Positions 53,941 through 63,896 of a stretch of DNA of 64,000 bases are shown here, piece after piece. The DNA is from an uncultured Lachnospiraceae bacterium. Its GTDB lineage: Bacteria; Bacillota; Clostridia; Lachnospirales; Lachnospiraceae. The stretch's first letter is position 1; each line of letters begins with the position of its first letter. Below the pieces are notes generated by a model, which worked only from the letters and a program-made list of their open reading frames with translations, was not told the origin of the DNA and made no database searches. Location: the NCBI GenBank assembly GCA_934352055.1, contig CAKRJY010000005.1, positions 78,743-142,742 of the forward strand, read 5' to 3'. The position numbers and the translations under genes were made by a program.

Positions 53941-55215
53941 ATGGCAAGAAAATATATTCGATGGGATAAATTAGACAATACAGCAAATCTTTTCCCGGTC
54001 ATTGCGGGGGAGAATATGACCAATACGTATCGGATCAGCTGCGTGCTTAAGGAAGAAATTGACGAGGCTTTATTGCAGGAAGCATTAGATATTGTACTTC
54101 CAAAGATGCCGGGATTTAATTTACGTTTACGTAGTGGTATTTTTTGGTATTATTTTGAGGAAAATGGAAAGAAGGCACCACGCGTTCATGAAGAACACAC
54201 ATATCCGTGCAGATTGATTCATCAGTCCAAGAATAATAGTTATATGTTCCGCGTTTCTTATTACAAGAATCGTATCAACTTAGAAGTTTTTCATGTACTT
54301 ACGGATGGTATGGGCGGAATCAATTTTCTGCGGGAATTGACTTATCAGTATCTGCGTTTGGCACATCCCAAGTTGCGGGAAAAATATGGTGATGAACTCA
54401 GTGCAGATACATCTTTGAACAGAGAAGATTCTTTCCTAAAAAATTATAAGAAAAAGTCAAAGAGTGTATATAAATCAAAAAGAGCCTTTTTGATTAAGGG
54501 AGAGAAACTGGCTTATGATGGCTTTGGCGTTATTCATGGCTATTTGCCAATCAAGCAGTTAAAAAAGGTATGTCATGATTATGGCGTGAGTATCAATGAA
54601 TACCTGGTTGCTACATTTATCTGGGCAGCATATCAGGAATACTATCGTCACATCACAAAGGACAGACCAATCCGTGTTGCAGTTCCGGTAAATCTTCGAC
54701 CATATTTTGATTCTATTACAACAAAGAATTTCTTTGTAATGGTTTCGGCAGAGTTTGCGCCGGAAAAAGACGACTATACCTTTGCAGAAATTGTGGAGCT
54801 TACGAGAGATTCTCTGAAAGAGCAGATCAACAAAGAACATCTTGAAAAGATCTTTTCTTACAATGTTTCAAATGAACAGATGGTGGTAGCAAGAGCGGTG
54901 CCGCTGTTCTTAAAAAATATGGCAATGCGTATTGTTTATACACAATCAGCACTGGCAAATACAACAACTGTGACCAATATCGGGAATATAAAAGTAGAAG
55001 AAGCATACGAACCATATATTCAGATGTTCCATTCATTCCTGTCATTTTCAAAAGGACAGCAATTGAAAGCAACCATTACATCTTACAAGGATACACTGGT
55101 TTATACGTATACGTCAGCATGGCAGGATACAGCAATTCAAAGGCGTGTGTTCCGGCAGATTGCAAAAGATGACGTAGATGTAAAAATTGAGACGAATGGA
55201 GTATATTATGAGTAA
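53941..55215 (+). CDS. Condensation-domain-like acyltransferase
   Basis: 424 residues, soluble. The central FHVLTDGMGGINFLRE matches the HxxxDG active-site motif of the BAHD/condensation/alcohol acetyltransferase superfamily, here with a single histidine (HVLTDG). The later IRVAVPVNLRPYFDS resembles the second structural motif. The acyl donor and acceptor cannot be read from sequence. It overlaps the next gene by eight bases (ATGAGTAA), so both are coupled. Confidence 0.75.
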   Translation: MARKYIRWDKLDNTANLFPVIAGENMTNTYRISCVLKEEIDEALLQEALDIVLPKMPGFNLRLRSGIFWYYFEENGKKAPRVHEEHTYPCRLIHQSKNNSYMFRVSYYKNRINLEVFHVLTDGMGGINFLRELTYQYLRLAHPKLREKYGDELSADTSLNREDSFLKNYKKKSKSVYKSKRAFLIKGEKLAYDGFGVIHGYLPIKQLKKVCHDYGVSINEYLVATFIWAAYQEYYRHITKDRPIRVAVPVNLRPYFDSITTKNFFVMVSAEFAPEKDDYTFAEIVELTRDSLKEQINKEHLEKIFSYNVSNEQMVVARAVPLFLKNMAMRIVYTQSALANTTTVTNIGNIKVEEAYEPYIQMFHSFLSFSKGQQLKATITSYKDTLVYTYTSAWQDTAIQRRVFRQIAKDDVDVKIETNGVYYE

Positions 55216-55870
55216 ATGTAAGTATTGTGGAATTGAAATTGTAGATGATGCAGTGAAATGTCCACTGTGCAGTGGCATTTTGGATGGAAGCAAGGCAGAA
55301 GGCCATACCTATCCGGATGTGGTTTCAAACGTGCGAAAAATATCTTTTTTGTATCGCTTGTTTTGCTTTCTGTTTATTATTATTGCGAGTGTGAGCATAG
55401 CGTTAAACGTTTGGCTGACGCCGACATTGCGCTGGGGTGAAATCGTTGCCTGTACACTTGCATATTTGCTCTGGCTTGGCTATGTCATTATCAAGGATAA
55501 TGCAGGGTATCGCATTCGTATTATATCGGGTGTGGCAGGAGCTGTGCTTTTAGTTATTGTGATTGATACGTTACTGGGATTTTCCGGCTGGTCTGTTTCT
55601 TATGTATTGCCATCGGGAATTATTGCAATGGATATTGCACTGGCAATACTGATGATGATCAACCGGAGAAACTGGCAGAGTTATTTGATTTTGCAAGTGG
55701 CTATGGTGTTGATTGGCATTGTTCCATTGATGTTAGTTCGTATGGGAATTGTGACGCATCCACTGGTATCCGATATTGCATTTTTTGTAACGTTGTTTAT
55801 GTTCTTAGGATCTATGATTTTAGGCGGAAGAACAGCAGTAAATGAGATGAAAAGAAGATTTCATATTTAA
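55208..55870 (+). CDS. Zinc-ribbon membrane protein (DUF6320-like)
   Basis: 220 residues. An N-terminal zinc ribbon CKYCGIEIVDDAVKCPLC is followed by about six membrane segments from residue 45 on. Function unknown; it resembles proteins I recall as DUF6320, often next to acetyltransferase-like genes. GGAG six bases before ATG 55208 sets the start; the longer frame from 55187 is not supported. Confidence 0.75.
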   Translation: MSKCKYCGIEIVDDAVKCPLCSGILDGSKAEGHTYPDVVSNVRKISFLYRLFCFLFIIIASVSIALNVWLTPTLRWGEIVACTLAYLLWLGYVIIKDNAGYRIRIISGVAGAVLLVIVIDTLLGFSGWSVSYVLPSGIIAMDIALAILMMINRRNWQSYLILQVAMVLIGIVPLMLVRMGIVTHPLVSDIAFFVTLFMFLGSMILGGRTAVNEMKRRFHI

Positions 55871-55936
55871 AAAAACCTCTTTGTTCATGAGGATCATATG
55901 TTAACGCATATGACCCGGAACAAAGAGGTTTTTTGT
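55868..55936. terminator. Long bidirectional terminator
   Basis: AAAAAACCTCTTTGTTC pairs with GAACAAAGAGGTTTTTT, and an inner CATATG repeat extends the stem. It lies between the convergent zinc-ribbon and phosphofructokinase genes. Confidence 0.9.
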
Positions 55937-55950
55937 ATCTTATACAAATT

Positions 55951-57189
55951 TTATTTTACTGTTTTTGGATAGAGATGCTGCAAAGGAAGATATACAGGCA
56001 TACCATCTTGATATGTAATTTGAGTCTGACCGGCAATCAATGGACGCAGATAGGATGTCATTTTTTCTGTAACATTGTTTCCGGCTTCATTGATAAAATC
56101 GCGTGGAACAGCTTTGACTTCATTTGCAATTTCTCGAATGTCTGCAATGTCATAGGTGGTTGTATATGGGGCATCGGAGGTTCTTTTTATGATACTCATA
56201 TATCCGCTTGCACCTTCTAAAGCATATGCAACAGCAGTACGGCCAAGTTCTTTTGATTCCTCAATGTCTGTTTGGGATGCTAAATGTGCAGCGCATCTTT
56301 GTGGTAAATTAAGTTCGATGGAACGAACTTTAACGCCTAATCGATGGGAAACAAGGTTTTCTAATGTCTTACCGGCGCCACTTAATTGACTGTGACCAAA
56401 AGAATCTACTGTTTTAGAGGAAGCACTGATATAATTGCCCTCTTTGTCGCGGATTCCCTCGGAAATAGCAACTAAGATATTCGGCTTTTCTTCCATACGT
56501 GTTTGTATGTCTGATAAAAATTGTTCTGTGTCAAAGGCAGCTTCCGGTAAATAAATAAAATCCGGTCCAAGACCATAGGAAGTGGTTGCTAAAGAAGCTG
56601 CACCGGTTAACCAGCCGGCATCTCTTCCCATAATTTCAACGATGGTAACGCTTTGCAAAGGATAAATGGATGTATCATAAGCAATTTCTAGCATGGTAGT
56701 TGCAATATATTTTGCTGCAGAACCAAATCCAGGGGTGTGATCCGTTAAACACAGATCATTATCAATCGTCTTTGGAACGCCCATAATGGTAACGGCTTTG
56801 TTGTGCAGCTTTGCGTAAGTAGACAGCTGTAAAACGGTATCCATGGAATCATTACCACCAATATAAAAGAAGCTAACGATTTCATGTTTTTCAAAGAATT
56901 GGAAAATCTTTTCATAAACTTCTTCGTCATCCTGCATTTTGGGTAATTTATAACGGCAAGAACCAAGATACATAGCAGGTGTAATTGCTAAAGATGAAAG
57001 GAAATGTTCTTCCTCTAATTTATCATCAAAGCAGATGATATCATTATTTAATATTCCAAGAATGCCGTGAAGTGAACCGTAAATATGATCAAAAGAACCG
57101 CTGGCAGCAGCTTTTTCAATAACGCCGGAAAGGCTGGCATTGATGGCAACGGTTGGTCCACCGGATTGTGCGACAATACAATTTTTCAT
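55951..57189 (-). CDS. pfp: 6-phosphofructokinase, pyrophosphate-dependent type
   Basis: 412 residues. GGNDSMDT replaces the GGDGS of ATP enzymes with Asp at the discriminating position, and PKTIDNDL carries the lysine instead of the PGTIDND glycine; both changes mark PPi use. Also EIMGRDAGWL, ISEGIRDKEG and the NLPQRC region. It would phosphorylate fructose 6-phosphate reversibly and save ATP. The ATG has GGAGGG before it on the minus strand. It is away from the other glycolytic genes. Confidence 0.9.
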   Translation of the reverse strand: MKNCIVAQSGGPTVAINASLSGVIEKAAASGSFDHIYGSLHGILGILNNDIICFDDKLEEEHFLSSLAITPAMYLGSCRYKLPKMQDDEEVYEKIFQFFEKHEIVSFFYIGGNDSMDTVLQLSTYAKLHNKAVTIMGVPKTIDNDLCLTDHTPGFGSAAKYIATTMLEIAYDTSIYPLQSVTIVEIMGRDAGWLTGAASLATTSYGLGPDFIYLPEAAFDTEQFLSDIQTRMEEKPNILVAISEGIRDKEGNYISASSKTVDSFGHSQLSGAGKTLENLVSHRLGVKVRSIELNLPQRCAAHLASQTDIEESKELGRTAVAYALEGASGYMSIIKRTSDAPYTTTYDIADIREIANEVKAVPRDFINEAGNNVTEKMTSYLRPLIAGQTQITYQDGMPVYLPLQHLYPKTVK

Positions 57190-57412
57190 AAGTAATAACC
57201 CTCCATTTTTTTGATTCTTTTATAACAATTATTTGATTATCGCCTGTAATCATAACGAAAATACTGTAGGAAAACAAGATGGGACGATAATGGTACATGG
57301 AAGAAGGTAGGATATGGGTATCAAAAAGCTAGATTGAAAAATTAACGAGGCGAAAGCATTGTGATTTCTGAAAAGGCATTGCAATGAGTTTTGCAGAAGG
57401 AGGGACAGGAAT

Positions 57413-57616
57413 ATGGAATCAAAGAAAAAAGGTTTGGACAGAGAGATGATCGTTGTGTGTGGGCTTGTGGCACTCCTAGTGACCATTAGTATTATTTTTT
57501 CAGTAGCATTATGGATGGAGATTGATTTATCAAAGTGTAACAGTACGATTCTTGTGACAATCTTTTCTGTATTGACTGGTGGAATTTGGGGTATACTCTT
57601 ATGCAGAAATTGTTGA
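57413..57616 (+). CDS. Small membrane protein of unknown function
   Basis: 67 residues with two hydrophobic segments (about 12-33 and 44-63) separated by a short loop; ends in LLCRNC. AAGGAGGG is well spaced before the ATG, which supports expression. I do not recognise the family. Confidence 0.6.
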   Translation: MESKKKGLDREMIVVCGLVALLVTISIIFSVALWMEIDLSKCNSTILVTIFSVLTGGIWGILLCRNC

Positions 57617-57641
57617 CGGAAGTGATTTTGTTTTCTATAAT
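57613..57641 (+). promoter_or_regulatory. Promoter for cohesin-like membrane protein / clpC
   Basis: TTGACG (57613-57618), 17 bases, perfect TATAAT (57636-57641). The -35 overlaps the stop of the small membrane protein gene. Confidence 0.7.
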
Positions 57642-57690
57642 TCCTTATGTAGATGATTACTTATAAGAAAAGATGTATTGAGGTGACATT

Positions 57691-59256
57691 ATGAATAGAA
57701 AACATAAAAAAATCATAGGAATGTTCGTGGGAGCACTTTTGATGCTTTGCACAATTTCATTCCCTTGTTTTGCTGAGGGAACAACGACGATTCACATGAG
57801 CTCAGCCAATGTGGCAGTGGGTGATACACTATCCGTGACAGTTACAGCATCGGAGTCAGGAACCATCAGCTTACGTTATAATGATCAGGTGTTAAAATTC
57901 TCCGGTAGTTCTGCATCGTATACAACGGACGGAAATACCATTACATTTGAAGGTACAACGGCAACACTGGAGTTTACCGGTTTGAGTCAAGGCAGTTCGG
58001 GATTGATTGTTTCATCACCGACAATTACAGGAAGCAGTGCGTCCGTACAGGTAAATGGGACAGCTGCAGAGACGACAGAACCATCTTCTCAAGATACGAC
58101 GAATCAGACCCAGACGGCAGAGGGACAGTTTGAAATTGATGGTGTTGCCTATGTTGTTTCGGAGCGATATGCGGAGAATATGATACCGACAGGATTTTCA
58201 CGTACAGGAGTGAAAATTGATGGCTATACGTATAAGGAATTATCAAATGGCACCATTACGCTTCTTTATTTAAAAAGAGCAGATAATATAGCAGGAGACG
58301 GGGCGTTTTATCAGTATGATGAGGCATCCCATACAGTAACACCATTTGCTATGTTAGGTACGGCAGACAAATATGTTGTATTGGCAACACCACAATCGTT
58401 GTTGCGCGACTCATTTACGGAGACAACACTTACGGTGGGAGAACAGACTGTTACTGCATATAAAGATGGCGATGATGGAGATTTCTATTTTGTTTATGGA
58501 ACCAATCAGGATGGCGTAGAAGGCTGGTTTCAATATGATAAGACAGATGCAAGTATCCAAAGGGTAAATGAGCAATTATTGACACAGGATACGGCAGGTG
58601 CTACAGAAGACGATAATGCTGTGACAACAACCGGAAAAGATGAATATCTGGGTAAATGGCAAAAACAGCGTTATCTTGTTGCAATATTATTGTTTGTTAT
58701 TGTGGTATTAGCGGTAGTCATTATCAATCTGTTGTTATCACGTAAACAACGTATGGATGATGATGACTGGGCAGATACCGATGATGACGCGTATGATGAG
58801 AAGGAGAATCAGGCGGATACAGAGAAGCGTGTGTCCTTTGAGGATATAGCGGAGACTGCAGCTGATGAGGACGATTTTTCTGATGATGAGATAGATGATA
58901 TAGAAGAAGAGAAGGCATCTTTGTTCGCGAAGTGGAAACACAATAGACAGGTGCAGGTACTCGAGGATGAGGATTACGAGGAAGAGGATTACGAGGAAGA
59001 GGGAACTTCTGAAGAGCATGTGCCTGTAGAAGAAACACGCATTGAGAAAGAGGATACGATAAAGACATCATCATCGGAAGAAGTTCCGGTGGTTCAAGAG
59101 GAAAAAACAGATAGACGTAAAAGAAAACAAGAACCGCAGGAACCGATTTATAGTGATATTAAGGGAACGGAAGCGTTCCAAAGCAAAGAGAATACCAGAT
59201 ATAAAGGTGCAGATGTAGATGCCCAATTAGATATTCTCGATTTGAATGACTTATAA
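57691..59256 (+). CDS. Exported cohesin-like membrane protein with acidic cytosolic tail
   Basis: 521 residues. A signal peptide (to about residue 29, CFAEG) is followed by a beta-rich domain (residues 30-125; VAVGDTLSVTVTASESG) that resembles cohesin folds, then a Thr/Ser/Gln linker, a second extracellular domain, and one membrane segment (about 328-350). The last 170 residues are cytosolic and very acidic, with DDDDW, EDEDYEEEDYEEE and a final lysine-arginine patch. Function unknown; the layout suggests a surface-to-inside sensor or an adaptor. clpC follows 18 bases later, possibly in the same transcript. Confidence 0.75.
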   Translation: MNRKHKKIIGMFVGALLMLCTISFPCFAEGTTTIHMSSANVAVGDTLSVTVTASESGTISLRYNDQVLKFSGSSASYTTDGNTITFEGTTATLEFTGLSQGSSGLIVSSPTITGSSASVQVNGTAAETTEPSSQDTTNQTQTAEGQFEIDGVAYVVSERYAENMIPTGFSRTGVKIDGYTYKELSNGTITLLYLKRADNIAGDGAFYQYDEASHTVTPFAMLGTADKYVVLATPQSLLRDSFTETTLTVGEQTVTAYKDGDDGDFYFVYGTNQDGVEGWFQYDKTDASIQRVNEQLLTQDTAGATEDDNAVTTTGKDEYLGKWQKQRYLVAILLFVIVVLAVVIINLLLSRKQRMDDDDWADTDDDAYDEKENQADTEKRVSFEDIAETAADEDDFSDDEIDDIEEEKASLFAKWKHNRQVQVLEDEDYEEEDYEEEGTSEEHVPVEETRIEKEDTIKTSSSEEVPVVQEEKTDRRKRKQEPQEPIYSDIKGTEAFQSKENTRYKGADVDAQLDILDLNDL

Positions 59257-59274
59257 TTTTGGAGGCTTTATAAA

Positions 59275-61713
59275 ATGATGGAGTTGACGACACAGGCGCA
59301 GGCAACCTTAGCATATGCAAAACGCCTGGCAAAACGTTTGGGGCATAATTATGTCGGCACAGAACATTTATTAGTAGGTTTAACGAGACAGGCTGATAGT
59401 CTTTCGGCGAAAGTACTGCAAAGACTAGGTGTGACAGAACAAAATCTAATCGATCTGATTGAAGAACTGATTTCGCCAAATGGGCGTGTTGCTGTTGCAG
59501 AATGGGACGGCAATACCCCTAAGTTAGAACAGGTATTGTTGCAAGCAGAGCAGGAGGCAATATCTTGTGGGATGGACAAAATCGGAACAGAGCATTTGCT
59601 TTTAGCACTGGTGCGTATGCAAGATACCGCTGGGGCACGTATTTTGACATCTTTATCGGTAGAGACCCAGAAGTTGTTTACAGAACTTATAGCAGCAATG
59701 GGAAAAGAGGGCATTACATATCGTGAGAATAATGCCAATAAAAGAAGAAAACGTGGTGGAAGTGAGACTGCGACATTAGAACAGTATGCAAGAGATCTGA
59801 CAGAAATGGCAGCGCAGAACAAGTTAGATCCTGTGATAGGAAGAGAAGATGAAATCCAGCGTGTCATTCAGATCTTGAGTAGAAGAGGCAAAAACAATCC
59901 TTGCTTGATTGGTGAGCCGGGTGTAGGCAAGACTGCTATTGTGGAAGGGCTTGCACAACGCATTCAGCTTGGGCTGGTACCGGATTCTGTAGCAGGAAAA
60001 CGCGTGATGACACTTGATTTATCCGGAATGGTTGCAGGTTCGAAGTATCGTGGTGAATTTGAGGAACGCATCAAACGTGTAATTGCAGAAGTGATGCAGG
60101 CAGGAAATATATTACTGTTTATTGATGAAATGCATACGATTATTGGTGCAGGTGGTGCAGAAGGCGCTATTGATGCGTCTAATATTTTGAAGCCGGCAAT
60201 GGCACGTGGCGAAATCCAGATTATTGGAGCAACAACAATTACGGAATATCGTAAATATGTAGAAAAAGATGCGGCATTAGAGCGTCGTTTTCAGCCAGTG
60301 ACAGTAGAAGAGCCAACAGAGGAAGAAACAGAAGCAATCCTTCATGGAATCAAGGAACGCTACGAACAGCATCATCAGGTGCAGATATCAGATGAGGCAA
60401 TTCATGCAGCGGTTATGTTATCACAACGTTATATTTCAGACCGTTTCTTACCGGATAAAGCGATTGATTTGATGGATGAGGCGGCAGCACATTTGAGATT
60501 GATGGAAGTCAAAGCACCGGAACAAATGTTATCACTTGAGAGAGAAGTTCAGAATGCGGCAAACGGTGTAGAAGAGAAGTTGATTGCTGGCGATGTGCAA
60601 GGAGCAGCGGAGTGTCGTAAAAAGCAGGCAGAATTGGAAAAGCAGATGCAATCTCTTCGCAAAAAATACGAACGGAAAAAACGTGGACAGCGTTTGCTTT
60701 TGACAGATGATGATATAGCACAGGTGGTTTCTGTATGGACAAAGATACCGGTGTCGCGCCTTAACGAAAAAGAGGCTGTTCGTTTACGCAATTTAGAAAA
60801 GACGCTGCATAAGCGAGTGGTAGGACAGGAAGATGCGGTAAGCGCAGTATCACGTGCAGTCAGAAGAGGGCGTGTTGGATTAAAAGAACCAAATCGACCA
60901 GTGGGATCATTCTTGTTTTTGGGACCAACGGGTGTTGGTAAGACGGAAATATCAAAAGCATTAGCAGAAGCAGTCTTTGGCGATGAAAAGGCAATGATTC
61001 GCGTTGACATGACAGAATATATGGAAAAACACAGTGTATCTAAAATGATAGGTTCACCTCCTGGATATGTAGGTCATGAAGAGGGCGGACAATTAAGCGA
61101 AAAGGTAAGACGCAATCCATATTCTGTTATATTGTTTGATGAGATTGAAAAAGCGCATCAGGATGTGTTTAATATCTTACTTCAGGTATTGGATGATGGA
61201 CATATTACTGATTCCCAGGGGCGTCAGGTCAGCTTTAAGAATACAATCATTATCATGACATCCAATGCTGGTGCACAGGCTATTGTTGAACCAAAGAAGC
61301 TTGGGTTTGCATCGGTAGACGATGAAAAAACCAACTACGAATTTATGAAAAATGGTGTGATGGAAGAAGTGAAACGAATCTTCAAGCCAGAATTTTTGAA
61401 TCGTATTGATGAAACGATTGTATTCCGCTCTTTAAATAAAGAGGATATGAAGCAGATTGTAAGTATCATGACACGTTCTTTAGTAGAACGTTGTAAGACA
61501 CAGATGGATATTGACTTAACGATCCGTGATGCTGTGAAAAAACATCTTGTGGATGTTTCATTTGATCCGAAATATGGTGCCAGACCACTTCGCCGTCGTA
61601 TTCAGACAGATTTGGAAGATCCTTTGGCAGAACACATTCTTGCCGGAGATGTAAAAAAAGGAAGCAAGGTTGTCGTGACAATGAAAAAAGGACAGATTGT
61701 GTTTACCTCGTAG
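59275..61713 (+). CDS. clpC: ATP-dependent Clp protease ATPase ClpC
   Basis: 812 residues, full length. Two N-terminal Clp repeats (TTQAQATLAYAKRLAKRLGHN, GTEHLLLALVR) are followed by AAA+ module 1 with GEPGVGKT near residue 212, a middle coiled-coil domain (near 410-490), and AAA+ module 2 with GPTGVGKT near residue 551. It unfolds proteins for ClpP. GGAGG precedes the ATG. No ctsR/mcsAB genes lie directly upstream as in Bacillus; instead it follows the acidic membrane protein gene. Confidence 0.95.
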   Translation: MMELTTQAQATLAYAKRLAKRLGHNYVGTEHLLVGLTRQADSLSAKVLQRLGVTEQNLIDLIEELISPNGRVAVAEWDGNTPKLEQVLLQAEQEAISCGMDKIGTEHLLLALVRMQDTAGARILTSLSVETQKLFTELIAAMGKEGITYRENNANKRRKRGGSETATLEQYARDLTEMAAQNKLDPVIGREDEIQRVIQILSRRGKNNPCLIGEPGVGKTAIVEGLAQRIQLGLVPDSVAGKRVMTLDLSGMVAGSKYRGEFEERIKRVIAEVMQAGNILLFIDEMHTIIGAGGAEGAIDASNILKPAMARGEIQIIGATTITEYRKYVEKDAALERRFQPVTVEEPTEEETEAILHGIKERYEQHHQVQISDEAIHAAVMLSQRYISDRFLPDKAIDLMDEAAAHLRLMEVKAPEQMLSLEREVQNAANGVEEKLIAGDVQGAAECRKKQAELEKQMQSLRKKYERKKRGQRLLLTDDDIAQVVSVWTKIPVSRLNEKEAVRLRNLEKTLHKRVVGQEDAVSAVSRAVRRGRVGLKEPNRPVGSFLFLGPTGVGKTEISKALAEAVFGDEKAMIRVDMTEYMEKHSVSKMIGSPPGYVGHEEGGQLSEKVRRNPYSVILFDEIEKAHQDVFNILLQVLDDGHITDSQGRQVSFKNTIIIMTSNAGAQAIVEPKKLGFASVDDEKTNYEFMKNGVMEEVKRIFKPEFLNRIDETIVFRSLNKEDMKQIVSIMTRSLVERCKTQMDIDLTIRDAVKKHLVDVSFDPKYGARPLRRRIQTDLEDPLAEHILAGDVKKGSKVVVTMKKGQIVFTS

Positions 61714-61828
61714 AAAAATGATGAATATTATGTGATGTACTAGATATTTTATAATCGGTATTATATAATATGAATACATTGATAGACAGAGAAAAGGCGA
61801 TGCCTTAAAGAAGCAGGAGGAGAAAGAG

Positions 61829-62242
61829 ATGGCTGTAGTTAGCGAATTAATTCGTTGTGAGTCAGACGGTACTATTAGTTTTGGGGATTATAGCTTGGAT
61901 CAGAAGTCCAAACTTGACAATGTGAGTTTTCAGGGAGACTTGTATAAGGTCAAGACATTTAAAGAAATCACAAAGTTAGAACGAAATGGTATGTTTGTGT
62001 ATGAATCTGTTCCGGGAACATCTGTAGAGCATTTAAATGCAACAGAAAATGGAATGCGTTTTACGGTAGAAGGATTCGAGGATGCACAGATTACACTTGA
62101 ATTGGAGCCAGAAACAGAATATGATGTCAAAGTTGCTGGCGCAGATGCTGGTACCATGAAAACAAATTTGGGTGGAAAACTTAACTTGAGTGTGGAATTA
62201 GACGCAGAGAGTGCCATCTTAGTTGAAGTTTCAAAGTGCTAA
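61829..62242 (+). CDS. Small conserved-looking protein of unknown function
   Basis: 137 residues, soluble, beta-rich and acidic, with no signal or membrane segment. Single cysteine residues occur at both ends (RCESDG near 9 and KC at the end). AGGAGG precedes the ATG. I do not recognise the family. It lies between clpC and radA and is followed by its own terminator. Confidence 0.65.
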   Translation: MAVVSELIRCESDGTISFGDYSLDQKSKLDNVSFQGDLYKVKTFKEITKLERNGMFVYESVPGTSVEHLNATENGMRFTVEGFEDAQITLELEPETEYDVKVAGADAGTMKTNLGGKLNLSVELDAESAILVEVSKC

Positions 62243-62265
62243 AAGAAGTTTTACAGTGATGTATG

Positions 62266-62300
62266 AGATCCCCGTCATGAAATGACGGGGATTGTTTTAT
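62266..62300 (+). terminator. Terminator before radA
   Basis: ATCCCCGTCAT pairs perfectly with ATGACGGGGAT around GAA, then TGTTTT. Confidence 0.88.
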
Positions 62301-62342
62301 ATAGAAATTGTTTTATGCAGATAATTAGGAAGGGAAAAGAAT

Positions 62343-63698
62343 ATGGCAAAAGGAAAAAGCAGTGTATTTTTTTGTCAATCATGTGGATATGAATCTACAA
62401 AATGGATGGGGCAATGTCCGGCATGTAAAGAATGGAATACGATGGTGGAGGAAGTCGTAGACAAGAAAACCACCGTAACACATAAACAGATTACAGAATT
62501 ACAAGTATCAAAATTAAATGATGTGCAGAGTTCGTCAGAAGAGCGTCTGGACACACACATCAAAGAATTAAATCGAGTCTTGGGCGGCGGAATTGTACCC
62601 GGCTCGTTGGTACTTGTTGGTGGAGATCCTGGAATTGGAAAGTCAACATTACTATTACAGACATGTCGTAGTTTGTCGGACCAGCACACATCGGTGTTGT
62701 ACATATCAGGAGAAGAATCTTTACAGCAGATCAAAATGCGGGCAGATCGTATTGGAACATTTTCAGATGATATGATGTTATTGTGTGAAACAAATCTTGA
62801 TTTGATACGGGGAGTGATTGAAGAGCGACGTCCACAGGTAGTAGTTGTAGATTCGATACAGACGATGTTCCGTGAGAATGTCAATTCGGCGCCGGGAAGT
62901 GTATCTCAAGTAAGAGAGGCTACAAGTGTTTTGATGCGTCTTGCAAAAGAACGAGGAATAGCTATTTTTGTTGTAGGTCATGTGACAAAAGAAGGAACCG
63001 TTGCAGGACCGCGTGTTTTAGAACATATGGTAGATACTGTATTGTACTTTGAGGGGGATCGATATGCAGCTTATCGTATATTACGAGCTGTAAAAAACCG
63101 TTTTGGCTCTACAAATGAAATTGGCGTATTTGAAATGTGTCAGACAGGACTACGTGAAGTACCCAATCCATCGGAATATATGTTGGATGGAAAACCACAG
63201 AATGCAAGTGGGTCAATTGTTGTATGTACTATGGAAGGAACACGGCCGCTTTTGGTAGAAATTCAGGCGTTGGTCTGTCACAGCGCATTTGGAATGCCAA
63301 GAAGGACAGCTGCCGGCGTGGATTATAATCGTGTGAATCTACTGATGGCTGTATTGGAAAAGACAGTAGGTGTAAAACTTGCAGATCAAGATGCATATAT
63401 TAACATCGCAGGTGGAATGAAGATAAGTGAACCGGCGGTGGATTTGGGATTGGTGTTATCTATTATCTCCAGTTTTAGAAATAGACCGATTGCAGAGGAC
63501 GTGATTTGTTTTGGTGAGGTAGGATTGAGTGGCGAGGTTCGTTCTGTGAATATGGTAGAACAACGTATTGCGGAAGCAAGAAAATTGGGATTCAAACAAT
63601 GCATATTGCCTAAAGTGTGTATGAAAAACATACAACAAGTCGATGGGATACAGCTAAAAGGGGTTGAAAATGTTCGTGAAGCCTTGGAAATACTATAG
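62343..63698 (+). CDS. radA: DNA repair protein RadA
   Basis: 451 residues. An N-terminal zinc finger CQSCGYESTKWMGQCPAC is followed by a RecA-like ATPase with Walker A GGDPGIGKST near residue 93, the RadA signature KNRFGSTNEIGVFE, and a C-terminal Lon-protease-like domain without catalytic residues. Helps process branched recombination intermediates. GGAAGGG precedes the ATG. Confidence 0.95.
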   Translation: MAKGKSSVFFCQSCGYESTKWMGQCPACKEWNTMVEEVVDKKTTVTHKQITELQVSKLNDVQSSSEERLDTHIKELNRVLGGGIVPGSLVLVGGDPGIGKSTLLLQTCRSLSDQHTSVLYISGEESLQQIKMRADRIGTFSDDMMLLCETNLDLIRGVIEERRPQVVVVDSIQTMFRENVNSAPGSVSQVREATSVLMRLAKERGIAIFVVGHVTKEGTVAGPRVLEHMVDTVLYFEGDRYAAYRILRAVKNRFGSTNEIGVFEMCQTGLREVPNPSEYMLDGKPQNASGSIVVCTMEGTRPLLVEIQALVCHSAFGMPRRTAAGVDYNRVNLLMAVLEKTVGVKLADQDAYINIAGGMKISEPAVDLGLVLSIISSFRNRPIAEDVICFGEVGLSGEVRSVNMVEQRIAEARKLGFKQCILPKVCMKNIQQVDGIQLKGVENVREALEIL

Positions 63699-63896
63699 AA
63701 AATCAAAATGATTGAATTGTCTGATAAAATGATACAATTTTGGGAATCGTGGCACTTTAACAAAGTTCGACATTTCTATTGACTTCTATAGGAGTGAAGT
63801 GGTACTATAACATGGCTGGCGGGGAGAGCGGTCAGGAAGATGAGATTCTACCACAGCATGACAACTTTTTTTGAAGAAAGATTTGAAAAATCAAAT
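63699..63896. other. Non-coding stretch before rRNA-type promoters
   Basis: No ORF with a ribosome site is seen. TTGACT near 63779 and TATAAC near 63807 could form a promoter. GTGGTA and TACCAC (near 63800 and 63850) could form a long-range stem, and a seven-T run follows near 63867-63873, so a short RNA is possible but not identified. Confidence 0.35.
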
